Shown here piece by piece: positions 1-8,475 of a DNA stretch of 64,000 nt. This DNA comes from JAATFS01 sp037145635 (GTDB taxonomy: Bacteria > Pseudomonadota > Gammaproteobacteria > Xanthomonadales > Xanthomonadaceae): the NCBI GenBank assembly GCA_037145635.1, contig JBBCXB010000001.1, forward strand, positions 186,001-250,000, in the 5' to 3' direction. Below the pieces are notes generated by a model, which was not told where the DNA came from, searched no databases, and saw only the letters and a list, made by a program, of their open reading frames with translations. The position numbers and the translations under genes are program-made. Numbering within the stretch: the first letter of the stretch is position 1; the number at the start of each line of letters is the position of its first letter.

Positions 1-69
1 CTGGGTGCGGCGCTGCTGCTGGCGGTGATCGCGTTCCTGCTGCCGCGGAGGTGGTCGTGGGCGCGCTGA
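1..69 (+). CDS. C-terminal tail of a membrane protein, probably the BatA-type vWA protein (partial)
   Basis: Only the last 22 codons are in the window, ending at TGA 67-69. They encode a hydrophobic run (LLLAVIAFLL) followed by a short basic tail, as expected for the C-terminal membrane anchor of a von Willebrand A protein. The frame overlaps the start of the next gene by 13 bp, which suggests translational coupling in one operon. BatA is inferred from position directly upstream of BatB and BatD homologues; the fragment is too short to prove it. Confidence 0.45.
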   Translation: MGAALLLAVIAFLLPRRWSWAR

Positions 70-1751
70 CGGAGCTGCTGCACTCGCTGCACTGGTTGCG
101 GCCGGCCTGGTTCTGGGCGTTGCTGGCGCTGCTGCCGGGCGCGGCGATCTGGGCCTACCGCCAGCGCCGCGGCAACGTCTGGCGCCGCAGCGTGGATGCG
201 CACCTGCTGCCGCAGCTGCTGGTGGCCGGCGGCCGCAGCAGTGGGTGGGGCTTCGTGCTCGTGGCGCTGGCCTACACCCTGGCGGTGCTGGCGTTGAGCG
301 GGCCGAGCTGGCGCCAGAGCGAGCGGCCGCTGTTCCGGTCCAATGCGCCGCTGGTGATCGCGCTGGACCTGTCGTCGAGCGCCGAGGCCACCGACCTGCC
401 GCCGTCGCGGCTGCTGCAGGCGCGCGCCAAGCTCGCCACGCTGCTGCGCGAGCGCGCCGGCGGCGACGTGGCGCTGCTGACCTATGCCGGCGACAGTTTC
501 ACGGTGGCGCCGCTGACCCGCGACGCGGCCAACGTGGCGCTGTTCCTGGATGCGCTGTCGCCCTCGGTGATGCCGGTGGATGGCCAGCGCGCCGACCGCG
601 CCATCGACGCCGCCAGCCAGCTGCTGGCGCGCGCCGGCTTCGCGCAGGGCGACATCCTGGTGCTCAGCGACGGCGCCGACGACGCCGCGCGCGAGGCGGC
701 CGCGCTGGCGTCCGCGCGCGGCTACCACGTCTCGGCGCTGGGGCTGGGTACCGAGCGCGGCGCCGCCTACCGCACCGCGCAGGGCGCGATCGCGCAGGCG
801 CACCTGGACGAGCCGGCGCTCAAGCGGCTGGCCGGCGACGGCGGCGGCCGCTACGCGCGATTGTCGGTGGACGATTCGGACCTGCGCGCGCTCGGCGTGC
901 TCGATCCGGCGCGCCGGGAAGCCGGCGACCGCCAGGCGCAGGGCGGCAAGGACTGGCTGGACGAAGGCTACTGGCTGCTGCCGCCGCTGATGCTGCTGGC
1001 CCTGCTGGCGTTCCGCCGGCGCGGCGCGCTCGCGGCGCTCGCGATGCTCGGCCTGCTGCCGCTCGCGCTGCCCGCGCAGGCCGCCGACGGCACCTGGTGG
1101 CGGCGCGCCGACCAGGTGCAGCAGCAGCGCATTGACCGTGGCGTGCAGGCCTACCGCAGCGGCGACTTCGCCGGCGCGCAGAAACAGTTCGAGGGCATCG
1201 GCAGCGACCAGGCCCAGTACAACCTGGGCAACGCGCTGGCGCGGCAGGGCCGCTACGACGAGGCCATCGCCGCCTACGACCGTGCCTTGAAGCAGCATCC
1301 GGACATGGCCGATGCGAAGGCCAACCGCGCGGCGGTCGAGGCCGCGCGCAAGCGCCGCCCGCCCTCGCCGAAGCCGGACAAGCCGAAGGGCGGCGCGCCG
1401 CCCAAGGACGGCCAGAACCCGCCGCCGTCGACCGGCAAGTCCGGGGCGCAGCCCCCGCCTGCGGGCCGTGGCACGCCGCCGCAGGACCCGCGCGGCGAGG
1501 ATGCGCAGGCGCAGCAGCAGGCCAACCGGGCACAGCGCGAACGCATGCAGCAGGCCATGGCACAGCAGGGCCGCAACGGCAAGCCGCCGGCCGCGGGCGA
1601 GGCCGGCGAGGCCCCCGACGAAACGCCGCAACAACGCGAGCAGCGCCAGGCGGTGGAGGCGTGGATGCGGCGCGTGCCCGACGATCCGGGCAGCCTGCTG
1701 CGCGCGAAGTTCAGGCTGGAATACGAACGCAGGCAACGGGAAGGACAATGA
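57..1751 (+). CDS. batB: vWA plus TPR membrane protein, BatB/BatC-like fusion
   Basis: A 564-residue protein. Two N-terminal membrane segments (about residues 15-35 and 65-82) precede a von Willebrand A domain whose metal site starts with DLSSS near residue 104. A third membrane segment lies near 310-345. A TPR region (about 355-430, YNLGNALARQGRYDEAIAAY) follows, then a Pro/Gln-rich charged tail. In Bacteroides and Leptospira the vWA part (BatB) and TPR part (BatC) are separate genes; here they form one chain. Bat proteins are membrane or periplasmic and linked to aerotolerance and stress, but their biochemical role is unsettled. I chose GTG 57 because GGAGG at 47-51 lies 5 nt upstream; GTG 51 is the in-frame alternative. 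The stop overlaps the batD start (ATGA). Confidence 0.82.
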   Translation: MGALTELLHSLHWLRPAWFWALLALLPGAAIWAYRQRRGNVWRRSVDAHLLPQLLVAGGRSSGWGFVLVALAYTLAVLALSGPSWRQSERPLFRSNAPLVIALDLSSSAEATDLPPSRLLQARAKLATLLRERAGGDVALLTYAGDSFTVAPLTRDAANVALFLDALSPSVMPVDGQRADRAIDAASQLLARAGFAQGDILVLSDGADDAAREAAALASARGYHVSALGLGTERGAAYRTAQGAIAQAHLDEPALKRLAGDGGGRYARLSVDDSDLRALGVLDPARREAGDRQAQGGKDWLDEGYWLLPPLMLLALLAFRRRGALAALAMLGLLPLALPAQAADGTWWRRADQVQQQRIDRGVQAYRSGDFAGAQKQFEGIGSDQAQYNLGNALARQGRYDEAIAAYDRALKQHPDMADAKANRAAVEAARKRRPPSPKPDKPKGGAPPKDGQNPPPSTGKSGAQPPPAGRGTPPQDPRGEDAQAQQQANRAQRERMQQAMAQQGRNGKPPAAGEAGEAPDETPQQREQRQAVEAWMRRVPDDPGSLLRAKFRLEYERRQREGQ

Positions 1752-3475
1752 TGGGACGGCATCGCTCACGCGCCCTGGCCGCACTGCTGGGCCTCGCCGC
1801 TTCGCTCGGCCCGGTCGCGCAGGCCGCGGCGGAGACCCGCGCCTGGCTGGACCGCGACAGCGTCGGGGTCGGCGAGACCGTCACCCTCAACATCGAGACC
1901 GACCAGCGCTCGGCCGAGCCGGACTACGCGCCGTTGCAGGGCGCCTTCGGCCTCAGCGCGCAGACCGGCAGCCGGCAGATGCAGGTCAGCAACGGCACGG
2001 TGTCGATCCGCTCGCTGTTCGGGGTGGCGCTGAGCCCGCGGCGTGCTGGCGAAATGACGATCCCGGCGCTGCGCGTGGGCAACGAGCTGACCGCGCCGCT
2101 GCGGCTGTCGGTCGGCACCGCCGCGGCCGCGACCCCGGCACCCGGGCCCACCGCCCAGGGCCGCGACGCGCAGGGTAGCGAGGCCGCATTCGTGGAAACG
2201 GTGGTCGACGACCCGCGGCCCTACGTGCAGCAGAGCGTGGGCGTGGTGGTGCGGCTGTACTTCTCCACCCAGCTGGCCTCCGGCCAGCTCGATCTCGACA
2301 CGCCCGACGGCGCGTCGCTGCAGCGCATCGGCGACGACGTCAACTCGGTCAAGGCGGTCAACGGCCGCCAGTACAACGTGGTGGAGCGGCGCTTCCTGCT
2401 GGTGCCCGAGCGCAGTGGGCCGCTGCAGCTGCCCGGCGCGCGCTTCAGCGGCCGCGCGGTCGGCGGCTTCTTCGACGACTACTTCGGCCGCGGCAACGGC
2501 GAACTGGACGCCCGCAGCGCCAGCACCACGCTGCAGGTGCGGGCGATGCCGGCCGGCGCGCCGCAGCCCTGGCTGCCGTTGCGCAACCTCAGCCTGCGCT
2601 ACACCGCCACGCCGCAGCGTGCCGTGGCCGGCGAGGCCGCGCAGATCGTGGTGGAGGCCACCGCGACCGGCGCCACCCAGGCGCAGTTCCCGGAGCTGCC
2701 GACCCCGTCGGTGCCCGATGCGCAGGTGTTCGCCGAGCCGCCCCAGGCCGACGACCGCTTTGTCGGCGGTTCGCCGCAGCTGCGGCTGACGCGGCGCTAC
2801 TCGGTCGTGCCCAACCGCGCCGGTCCGCTGGTGGTGCCGGGGCTGCAGGTGCAGTGGTGGGACGTGGGCGCCGGTGCCGTGCGCAGCGCGACGCTGCCGG
2901 ACGTGACGCTGCAGGTCGCGCCGGGCAGCGGCAGCTTCGCGGCGCCGGCGAGCACCGCCGCAGCGTCGCCGGCCCGCGCGCCCGCCGCGGCCGCCGATCC
3001 GGCGCTGGCGCTTCCGGCACGCGCTCGGTGGCCCTGGCCCTGGATCGCCGCCGCCGCGGTGTTCGCGCTGCTGTGGCTGGGCACGCTGGCCTGGGCGCTG
3101 GGGCGCCGCCGTCCGCTGCGGCCCGCGTCGGACGGGGCGCCGCCGGCGGCCGCGGCCAGGGGGCCGGGGCCGGCGCGCCAGGGCATGGCCGAGCTGCGGC
3201 GCGCGCTGGACACCGGCGGGTTCGACGAGGTGGCACAGGCGTTGTGCGGCCTGGCCGGGGTCGGCGACCTGGATGCGGTGGTGGGGCGCCTGGACGATCC
3301 CGCGCAGCGCGAGGCGGTGCTGCAGATGCAGCGCGCGCGCTGGGGAGGCGCCGGCGATGGGCCGGCCGCCCGTGCCGCCCTGCGCACGGCCTTCGCCGGC
3401 GGCCCGCGCTGGCGCACGGTCGTGGCGGCACCGGCCCCGGAACTGCCGCCGCTGTATCCGCGCGCGCCCCAGTAG
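1748..3475 (+). CDS. batD: BatD family protein
   Basis: A 575-residue protein. The ATG at 1748 overlaps the batB stop in an ATGA junction, so the two are probably translationally coupled. A signal peptide (residues 1 to about 30, ending AQAAAE) leads into beta-rich repeats typical of the BatD/oxygen-tolerance family. One membrane helix lies near 427-452 (WIAAAAVFALLWLGTLAWAL), followed by a cytoplasmic tail of about 120 residues. The protein is predicted to sit mostly in the periplasm and to act with BatA/BatB. Homologues are assigned to aerotolerance, but their mechanism is unknown. The frame extends upstream to 1661 within batB without a convincing start. Confidence 0.85.
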   Translation: MMGRHRSRALAALLGLAASLGPVAQAAAETRAWLDRDSVGVGETVTLNIETDQRSAEPDYAPLQGAFGLSAQTGSRQMQVSNGTVSIRSLFGVALSPRRAGEMTIPALRVGNELTAPLRLSVGTAAAATPAPGPTAQGRDAQGSEAAFVETVVDDPRPYVQQSVGVVVRLYFSTQLASGQLDLDTPDGASLQRIGDDVNSVKAVNGRQYNVVERRFLLVPERSGPLQLPGARFSGRAVGGFFDDYFGRGNGELDARSASTTLQVRAMPAGAPQPWLPLRNLSLRYTATPQRAVAGEAAQIVVEATATGATQAQFPELPTPSVPDAQVFAEPPQADDRFVGGSPQLRLTRRYSVVPNRAGPLVVPGLQVQWWDVGAGAVRSATLPDVTLQVAPGSGSFAAPASTAAASPARAPAAAADPALALPARARWPWPWIAAAAVFALLWLGTLAWALGRRRPLRPASDGAPPAAAARGPGPARQGMAELRRALDTGGFDEVAQALCGLAGVGDLDAVVGRLDDPAQREAVLQMQRARWGGAGDGPAARAALRTAFAGGPRWRTVVAAPAPELPPLYPRAPQ

Positions 3476-3617
3476 CGGCGTGCGCCGGCCGCGGCCTGCG
3501 GGCCGCGCAGCGACGTGGTGGGTGCGGGTAGGGAGCGCACCGCCGCGCGGGTAGGTGGCCGCGCCGATGGGCTTTGTTAAGCTCCGGCCTCCGTTTCCCG
3601 ATACCGAAGGCCGATCG

Positions 3618-4898
3618 ATGACCGACTCCGCAGCCGCTTCCCGCGCCGGCCTGCCGCTCCACTGGAAGATGGGCATCGGCTTCGCGGTCGGACTGCTGCT
3701 GGGGCTGGCGGTGTACTACCTGGCCGGCGCGGACGCGGCCTGGGTGCGCACGTTCACCACCTATGTCACCACGCCGTTCTCGCAGCTGTTCCTCAACCTG
3801 ATCTTCATGCTGATCGTGCCGCTGCTGTTCTCGGCGCTGGTGATCGGCGTGGCCGAGATGGGCGACATCCGCGCGCTCGGCCGCATCGGCTGGAAGACCC
3901 TGGGCTACACCATCGTGCTGTCCGGCATCGCCGTGCTGCTGGGGCTAGTGCTGGTCAACGTGCTCAAGCCGGGCGCCGGCGTGGACGCGCAACTGGCCAG
4001 CCAGCTGCTGCAGGAGAACGTGGAGCGCAGCCGCGAGATCATCGCCAGCAGCGGCAGCCAGCCGCAGGGCATGGACATGCTGATGTCGATCGTGCCCAGC
4101 AACGTGATCGCCGCCGCCTCCAGCAACGGCGCGATCCTGTCGCTGATGTTCTTCGCGGTGATGTTCGGCGTGGGCATGGTGCTGACCGACGACGCGAAGG
4201 TGGCCACGCTCAAGCGCGGCATCGAGGGCGTGTTCGAGATCTCGATGACGCTGATCGGCCTGGTGATCCGGCTGGCGCCCTATGCGGTGGCCTGCTTCAT
4301 GTTCAACCTGGCGGCGTTGTTCGGCTTCGAGCTGCTGATCCGGCTCGGGGCCTACGTGGGCGTGGTGGTGCTGGCGCTGGGCCTGCACATGGTGCTGACC
4401 TACGGCCTGGCGGTGAAGTTCGCCGGGCGTTCGCCGCTGGCGTTCTTCAGGCAGAGCCAGGAGGCCACGGTGATGGCGTTCTCCACGGCCTCCAGCAACG
4501 CCACCCTGCCGACGGCGCTGCGCGTGGCCGACGAGATGGGCCTGCCGTCGCGGGTGTCGCGGTTCGTGCTGACCGTGGGCGCCACGGCCAACCAGAACGG
4601 CACCGCGCTGTTCGAGGGCGTGACGGTGATCTTCCTGGCGCAGTTCTTCGGCGTCGAGCTGGGCATCGGCCAGCAGTTCATGGTGATGCTGGTGTGCATC
4701 CTCGGCGGCATCGGCACCGCCGGCGTGCCCTCCGGCTCGCTGCCGGTGGTGGCGCTGATCTGCGCCATGGTCGGGGTCAATCCGGTCGGCATCGGCCTGA
4801 TTCTGGGCGTGAACCACTTCCTCGACATGTGCCGGACCGCGCTCAACGTGACCGGCGACCTGGCGCTGTCGACCCTGGTCGCCAAGGGCGAGAAGTAG
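3618..4898 (+). CDS. Dicarboxylate/amino acid:cation symporter (DAACS family)
   Basis: A 426-residue polytopic inner-membrane protein with the fold of GltP/DctA-type sodium or proton symporters. Visible family signatures are the serine-rich hairpin (residues about 290-300, ASSNATLPTAL), the TM7 motif NQNGTALFEG, where the family has NMDGT, and the second re-entrant loop GTAGVPSGSLPVV. It should import C4-dicarboxylates or acidic amino acids; the substrate cannot be decided from sequence. The ATG at 3618 follows a purine-rich GAAGG; the frame stays open to 3555 with no better start. A TGTTAAG element at 3575-3581 resembles a -10 region. Transcribed alone, with a repeat element directly downstream. 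Confidence 0.88.
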   Translation: MTDSAAASRAGLPLHWKMGIGFAVGLLLGLAVYYLAGADAAWVRTFTTYVTTPFSQLFLNLIFMLIVPLLFSALVIGVAEMGDIRALGRIGWKTLGYTIVLSGIAVLLGLVLVNVLKPGAGVDAQLASQLLQENVERSREIIASSGSQPQGMDMLMSIVPSNVIAAASSNGAILSLMFFAVMFGVGMVLTDDAKVATLKRGIEGVFEISMTLIGLVIRLAPYAVACFMFNLAALFGFELLIRLGAYVGVVVLALGLHMVLTYGLAVKFAGRSPLAFFRQSQEATVMAFSTASSNATLPTALRVADEMGLPSRVSRFVLTVGATANQNGTALFEGVTVIFLAQFFGVELGIGQQFMVMLVCILGGIGTAGVPSGSLPVVALICAMVGVNPVGIGLILGVNHFLDMCRTALNVTGDLALSTLVAKGEK

Positions 4899-4903
4899 CG
4901 AGC

Positions 4904-4980
4904 GGAGATTGGGGATTCGGGATTGGGCGCTGTCCCGCTCCACACCGAATCCCCATTCCCCATTCCCCATTCCCGGCTCT
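4904..4980. repeat. G-rich inverted-repeat element, copy 1
   Basis: Left arm GATTGGGGATTCGGGATTGG (about 4908-4927), a 15-nt centre, and a right arm whose complement reads GCCGGGAATGGGGAATGGGG. On the top strand 4951-4974 is C4-ATT-C4-ATT-C4-ATT-C3. The minus strand therefore has four G-runs with 3-nt loops, a textbook G-quadruplex motif. The element fills most of the gap between the symporter stop and tkt and ends just before the probable tkt -10 box. Related copies are at 30469-30492, 48843-48981 and 51956-52073. Confidence 0.8.
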
Positions 4981-4984
4981 GTGG

Positions 4985-4996
4985 GACAATGGGCGT
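4985..4996 (+). promoter_or_regulatory. Probable -10 region of tkt
   Basis: GACAAT followed by GGGCGT, 45 nt before the tkt start codon. The same shape (GAnAAT then GGCCGC) recurs upstream of gap, pgk, DUF2339 and GNAT genes in this window. The -35 position at 17-bp spacing (4962-4967) lies inside repeat copy 1. Confidence 0.45.
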
Positions 4997-5034
4997 CCGC
5001 TCCCGCGGACCCCTTCCGCTCCCGTAGACGCCCC

Positions 5035-7035
5035 ATGACCCAGCCTACCCGCCGCCAGCTGGCCAACGCCATCCGTTTCCTTGCCGCCGACGCGGTCGAA
5101 GCCGCCAAGTCCGGCCATCCCGGCATGCCCATGGGCATGGCCGACATCGCCGAAGTGCTGTGGAACGACTTCCTGCGCCACAACCCGAACAACCCGAAGT
5201 GGTTCAACCGCGACCGCTTCGTGCTGTCCAACGGCCACGGCTCGATGCTGCAGTACGCGCTGCTGCACCTGTCCGGCTACGACCTGCCGCTGGACGAGCT
5301 CAAGCGCTTCCGCCAGCTGCACAGCAAGACCGCCGGCCATCCCGAGCACAGCGAGACCCCCGGGGTGGAGACCACCACCGGCCCGCTCGGCCAGGGCTTC
5401 GCCAACGCGGTCGGCTTCGCGCTGGCCGAGAAGCTGCTGGCGCAGCGCTACAACCGCCCCGAGCACGAGATCGTCGACCACCGCACCTGGGTGTTCATGG
5501 GCGACGGCTGCCTGATGGAGGGCATCTCGCACGAGGCCGCCTCGCTGGCCGGCACCTGGGGCCTGGGCAAGCTGGTCGCGTTCTGGGACAACAACCACAT
5601 CTCGATCGACGGCAACACCGCCGGCTGGTTCAGCGACGACACCCCGGCGCGTTTCGAGGCGTATGGCTGGCACGTGATCCGCGATGTCGACGGCCAGGAC
5701 GCCGACGCCATCAAGGCGGCGATCGAGGCGGCCATCGGCCAGGGCGACAAGCCCACCCTGATCTGCTGCCGCACCACCATCGGCTTCGGCGCGCCGACCA
5801 AGGCCGGCAAGGAGTCGTCGCACGGCGCCGCGCTGGGCCAGGAAGAGCTGGCGGGCGCGCGCAAGGCGCTGGACTGGCCGTACGGCCCGTTCGAGATCCC
5901 GCAGGAGATCTACGACGGCTGGCGTGCCGGCGGCGCGGGCACGCTGCGCCAGGCCGAGTGGGAGCAGGCGTTCGACAAGTATGCTGCGCAGTACCCGGAC
6001 GAGGCCGCGGAGCTGACCCGGCGTTCGCATGGCGAGCTGCCGGCCGATTTCATCGCCCAGGCCGACGCCTACATCGCCGCGCAGGCGGCCGCCGGCCAGA
6101 CGCTCGCCTCGCGCAAGGCCTCGCAGATGGCGATCGAGGCGTTCGCGCCGCTGCTGCCCGAGCTGATCGGCGGCTCGGCCGACCTGGCGCATTCGAACCT
6201 GACGCTGTGGAAGGCCAGCAAGACGGTGGTCGGCGACGACCCGAACGCCAACTACGTCTATTACGGCGTGCGCGAGTTCGGCATGACCGCGATCGCCAAC
6301 GGCCTGGCGCTGCATGGCGGCTTCATCCCGTTCGACGCCACCTTCCTGGTGTTCAGCGACTACGCCCGCAACGGCGTGCGCATGAGCGCCCTGATCCCGG
6401 CGCATTCGATCCACGTCTACACCCACGACTCGATCGGCCTGGGCGAGGACGGCCCGACCCACCAGCCGGTGGAGCACCTGGCCTCGCTGCGCTACATCCC
6501 CAACAACGACGTCTGGCGCCCGTGCGACACGGTGGAGACGGCGGTGAGCTGGAAGGCCGCGATCACCCGCCAGGACGGGCCGAGCTGCCTGGTGTTCAGC
6601 CGCCAGAACCTGCAGCACCAGCCCCGCAGCGAAGCGCAGATCCAGCAGATCGCGCGCGGCGGCTACGTGCTGGCCGATGCCGAGGGCGGCACGCCCGACG
6701 TGATCCTGATCGGTACCGGCTCGGAAGTGGGCCTGGCCACCGAGGCGAAGCAGGTGCTGGATGCCGCCGGCCTGAAGACGCGCGTGGTGTCGATGCCGTC
6801 GACCGACGTGTTCGACCGCCAGGACGCGGCCTACCGCGAGTCGGTGCTGCCGAACGCGGTGCGCAAGCGCGTGGCGGTGGAGGCCGGCGTCACCGGCTTC
6901 TGGCGCAAGTACGTGGGCCTGGACGGTGCGGTGGTCGGTATCGACACCTTTGGGGCCTCGGCGCCGGCGGAGGTGCTGTACAAGCATTTCGAGATCACCG
7001 CCGAGCACGTGGTCGCGGCGGCCAAGGCGCTGTAG
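5035..7035 (+). CDS. tkt: Transketolase
   Basis: A 666-residue thiamine-diphosphate enzyme of the non-oxidative pentose phosphate pathway. It moves two-carbon units between ketose and aldose phosphates in the cytoplasm. The N-terminal domain has SGHPGMPMG (near residue 24) and the ThDP/Mg motif GDGCLMEGISHEA (near 155). The middle domain has the Glu-containing REFGMTAIANG (near 410), and a C-terminal transketolase domain follows. Length equals the usual bacterial enzyme. ATG 5035 gives the conserved start MTQPTRRQLANAIRFLA. It stands alone between a repeat-containing promoter region and a strong terminator. No defects seen. Confidence 0.97.
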   Translation: MTQPTRRQLANAIRFLAADAVEAAKSGHPGMPMGMADIAEVLWNDFLRHNPNNPKWFNRDRFVLSNGHGSMLQYALLHLSGYDLPLDELKRFRQLHSKTAGHPEHSETPGVETTTGPLGQGFANAVGFALAEKLLAQRYNRPEHEIVDHRTWVFMGDGCLMEGISHEAASLAGTWGLGKLVAFWDNNHISIDGNTAGWFSDDTPARFEAYGWHVIRDVDGQDADAIKAAIEAAIGQGDKPTLICCRTTIGFGAPTKAGKESSHGAALGQEELAGARKALDWPYGPFEIPQEIYDGWRAGGAGTLRQAEWEQAFDKYAAQYPDEAAELTRRSHGELPADFIAQADAYIAAQAAAGQTLASRKASQMAIEAFAPLLPELIGGSADLAHSNLTLWKASKTVVGDDPNANYVYYGVREFGMTAIANGLALHGGFIPFDATFLVFSDYARNGVRMSALIPAHSIHVYTHDSIGLGEDGPTHQPVEHLASLRYIPNNDVWRPCDTVETAVSWKAAITRQDGPSCLVFSRQNLQHQPRSEAQIQQIARGGYVLADAEGGTPDVILIGTGSEVGLATEAKQVLDAAGLKTRVVSMPSTDVFDRQDAAYRESVLPNAVRKRVAVEAGVTGFWRKYVGLDGAVVGIDTFGASAPAEVLYKHFEITAEHVVAAAKAL

Positions 7036-7058
7036 GCATCCGCCCGCGACGTCGATGA

Positions 7059-7096
7059 CGCAGAAGGCCGGCCGCATCGCCGGCCTTCTGCGTTTT
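7059..7096 (+). terminator. Rho-independent terminator after tkt
   Basis: A perfect 14-bp stem (7059-7072 with 7079-7092), a 6-nt loop CGCATC and a TTTT run at 7093-7096, 23 nt after the tkt stop. Confidence 0.9.
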
Positions 7097-7172
7097 GCGG
7101 GCGCCGCCGCGCGCCGGTTCCCCCGCGAGGCGCCGATGCGGCATGCTGGCGGCCCTGCAAGGAGATCCCGCC

Positions 7173-7676
7173 ATGGCCCCCGTCCCGTCTTCCGGTCCCC
7201 GCCACCGCGCGCTGCGCCTCGCCTGGGTGCTGGCGGCGGCGCTGCCGCTGGCGCCGCACGCGCAGGCCCGCGACGGCGACTGCGATGCCCTGCTCGGCAG
7301 CTATGCCCTGGCGCCGAAGGGCGAGGCGATGCTGCGGGTGGAGCGGGCCGACGGTGCCGGCTACGTGGTCTCGGTCCTGAGCGGCGGGCAGGTGGAGCGC
7401 ACTAATGTTGCGAGGATTCCGCCCGGCGACTACACCGAGTCGGGCCATCGCGACGAGGCGGTGTGCGCGCTGAAGGGCGAAGGCGTGACCCTGGTCAAGC
7501 TGCGCCGGCACAGCCCGCTCAACGTCACCGAGGACCCGGCGCAGGCCGGTCGCACCCCGGGCCGTACCCCGTTCTTCCTGATCGTGACGGGCGGCGGCGC
7601 GGCGGGCGAAGTACCGATCTATCCGGTGCGGCACCGGGGGTCGTTGAGCAAGGACCTGGCGGCGCCGGACGAATAG
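7173..7676 (+). CDS. Small secreted protein of unknown function
   Basis: A 167-residue protein. I do not recognise its family. ATG 7173 has a good Shine-Dalgarno AAGGAG at 7159-7164. Residues 1 to about 36 form a signal peptide (basic MAPVPSSGPRHRALR, hydrophobic core, cut near AQA-R). The mature part has two cysteines (in DCD and VCAL) that could form a disulfide, and a beta-rich composition. It is probably periplasmic. It is convergent with the M23 peptidase gene and has no operon partner, so context gives no function. Confidence 0.7.
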   Translation: MAPVPSSGPRHRALRLAWVLAAALPLAPHAQARDGDCDALLGSYALAPKGEAMLRVERADGAGYVVSVLSGGQVERTNVARIPPGDYTESGHRDEAVCALKGEGVTLVKLRRHSPLNVTEDPAQAGRTPGRTPFFLIVTGGGAAGEVPIYPVRHRGSLSKDLAAPDE

Positions 7677-7695
7677 CCGGCCGCCGGGGGCCGGC
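7676..7695. terminator. Hairpin between convergent genes
   Basis: GCCGGCC (7676-7682) pairs with GGCCGGC (7689-7695) across a 6-nt loop. There is no T run, so intrinsic termination is only possible, not clear. It sits between the converging secreted-protein and M23 genes. Confidence 0.3.
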
Positions 7696-7751
7696 CGGGC
7701 TGCGGGTCGTCACCCGGCTCCGCTCAGGCAGGCCCCGGCCTGGAAGGAACG

Positions 7752-8471
7752 TCAGTCCAGCGGCCGGCCGTCGTGCAATACCGGATACGGGTTGAGCGAT
7801 TCGCCCTTCCACCACTGCTTCTCGGGGCCGAGGCGGTGGATCTCGAAATGCAGGTGCGGGGCGCCCGGATCGGCGTTGCCGGTACTGCCGACATAGCCGA
7901 TGACCTGGCCGCGCCGCAGGCTCTGCTTCTCGGCCAGGCCGTCGGCATACCGCTGCAGGTGGGCGTAGTAGTAGCAGTACTTGCCGCCGGGTTCGAACTG
8001 GTAGACGGTCAGGCCGCCGCGCTCGCTGTCGAACAGCTTCTCGACGGTGCCGTCGGCTACCGCCAGCACCGGCGTGCCGGTGGGCGCGAGGATGTCGATG
8101 GCGTCGTGCACGCGGCCCTCGCTGCGGGCGTCGGTGAAGGTGTCCTGCAACTGGTCGCGGCCCAGGCCCTGCACCGGCAGCAGCAGCGGGCCGCCGGGCG
8201 GCGCGGCCGCGGGCTCGGGGCCTGGACCCGCGGCCGCGGGAGGGGCGGCAGGGGAGACGGGCGCCGCAGCGGGCGCAGGCGCCGCGGCGGCATCCGGCAC
8301 TGGGGAGGCCTGGACGCTGGCCGGGGGGCGCTCCCCGTCGGCCACGATGGCCGCCGGTGCGGCGGGCGGCGCCGGCGCGGCGGTCACCGGCCCCGGCGTA
8401 CGCAGCGACAGCCACCAATAGCCCGCCGCGCCCAGGATCAAGCCGACGAGCAGGGTCAGGAGGGTCTTCAT
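7752..8471 (-). CDS. M23 (LytM-type) peptidase, membrane anchored
   Basis: A 239-residue protein. Residues 1-22 form an N-terminal membrane anchor or signal (LLTLLVGLILGAAGYWW). An Ala/Pro-rich linker (about 25-95) and a C-terminal M23 domain follow. The zinc site appears complete: HDAID (H and D ligands, near residue 122) and HLHFEI (near 206). This predicts endopeptidase activity on peptidoglycan cross-bridges, or a role as an amidase activator. The gene starts 4 nt after the L,D-transpeptidase stop, so the two cell-wall genes form an operon. The Pro/Ala linker is a common way to reach from inner membrane to wall. Confidence 0.9.
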   Translation of the reverse strand: MKTLLTLLVGLILGAAGYWWLSLRTPGPVTAAPAPPAAPAAIVADGERPPASVQASPVPDAAAAPAPAAAPVSPAAPPAAAGPGPEPAAAPPGGPLLLPVQGLGRDQLQDTFTDARSEGRVHDAIDILAPTGTPVLAVADGTVEKLFDSERGGLTVYQFEPGGKYCYYYAHLQRYADGLAEKQSLRRGQVIGYVGSTGNADPGAPHLHFEIHRLGPEKQWWKGESLNPYPVLHDGRPLD

Positions 8472-8475
8472 GCGG

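Noticed and set aside
4843..7077. Long minus-strand frame opposite transketolase
   Set aside because: Antisense artefact of codon bias; tkt is certain.
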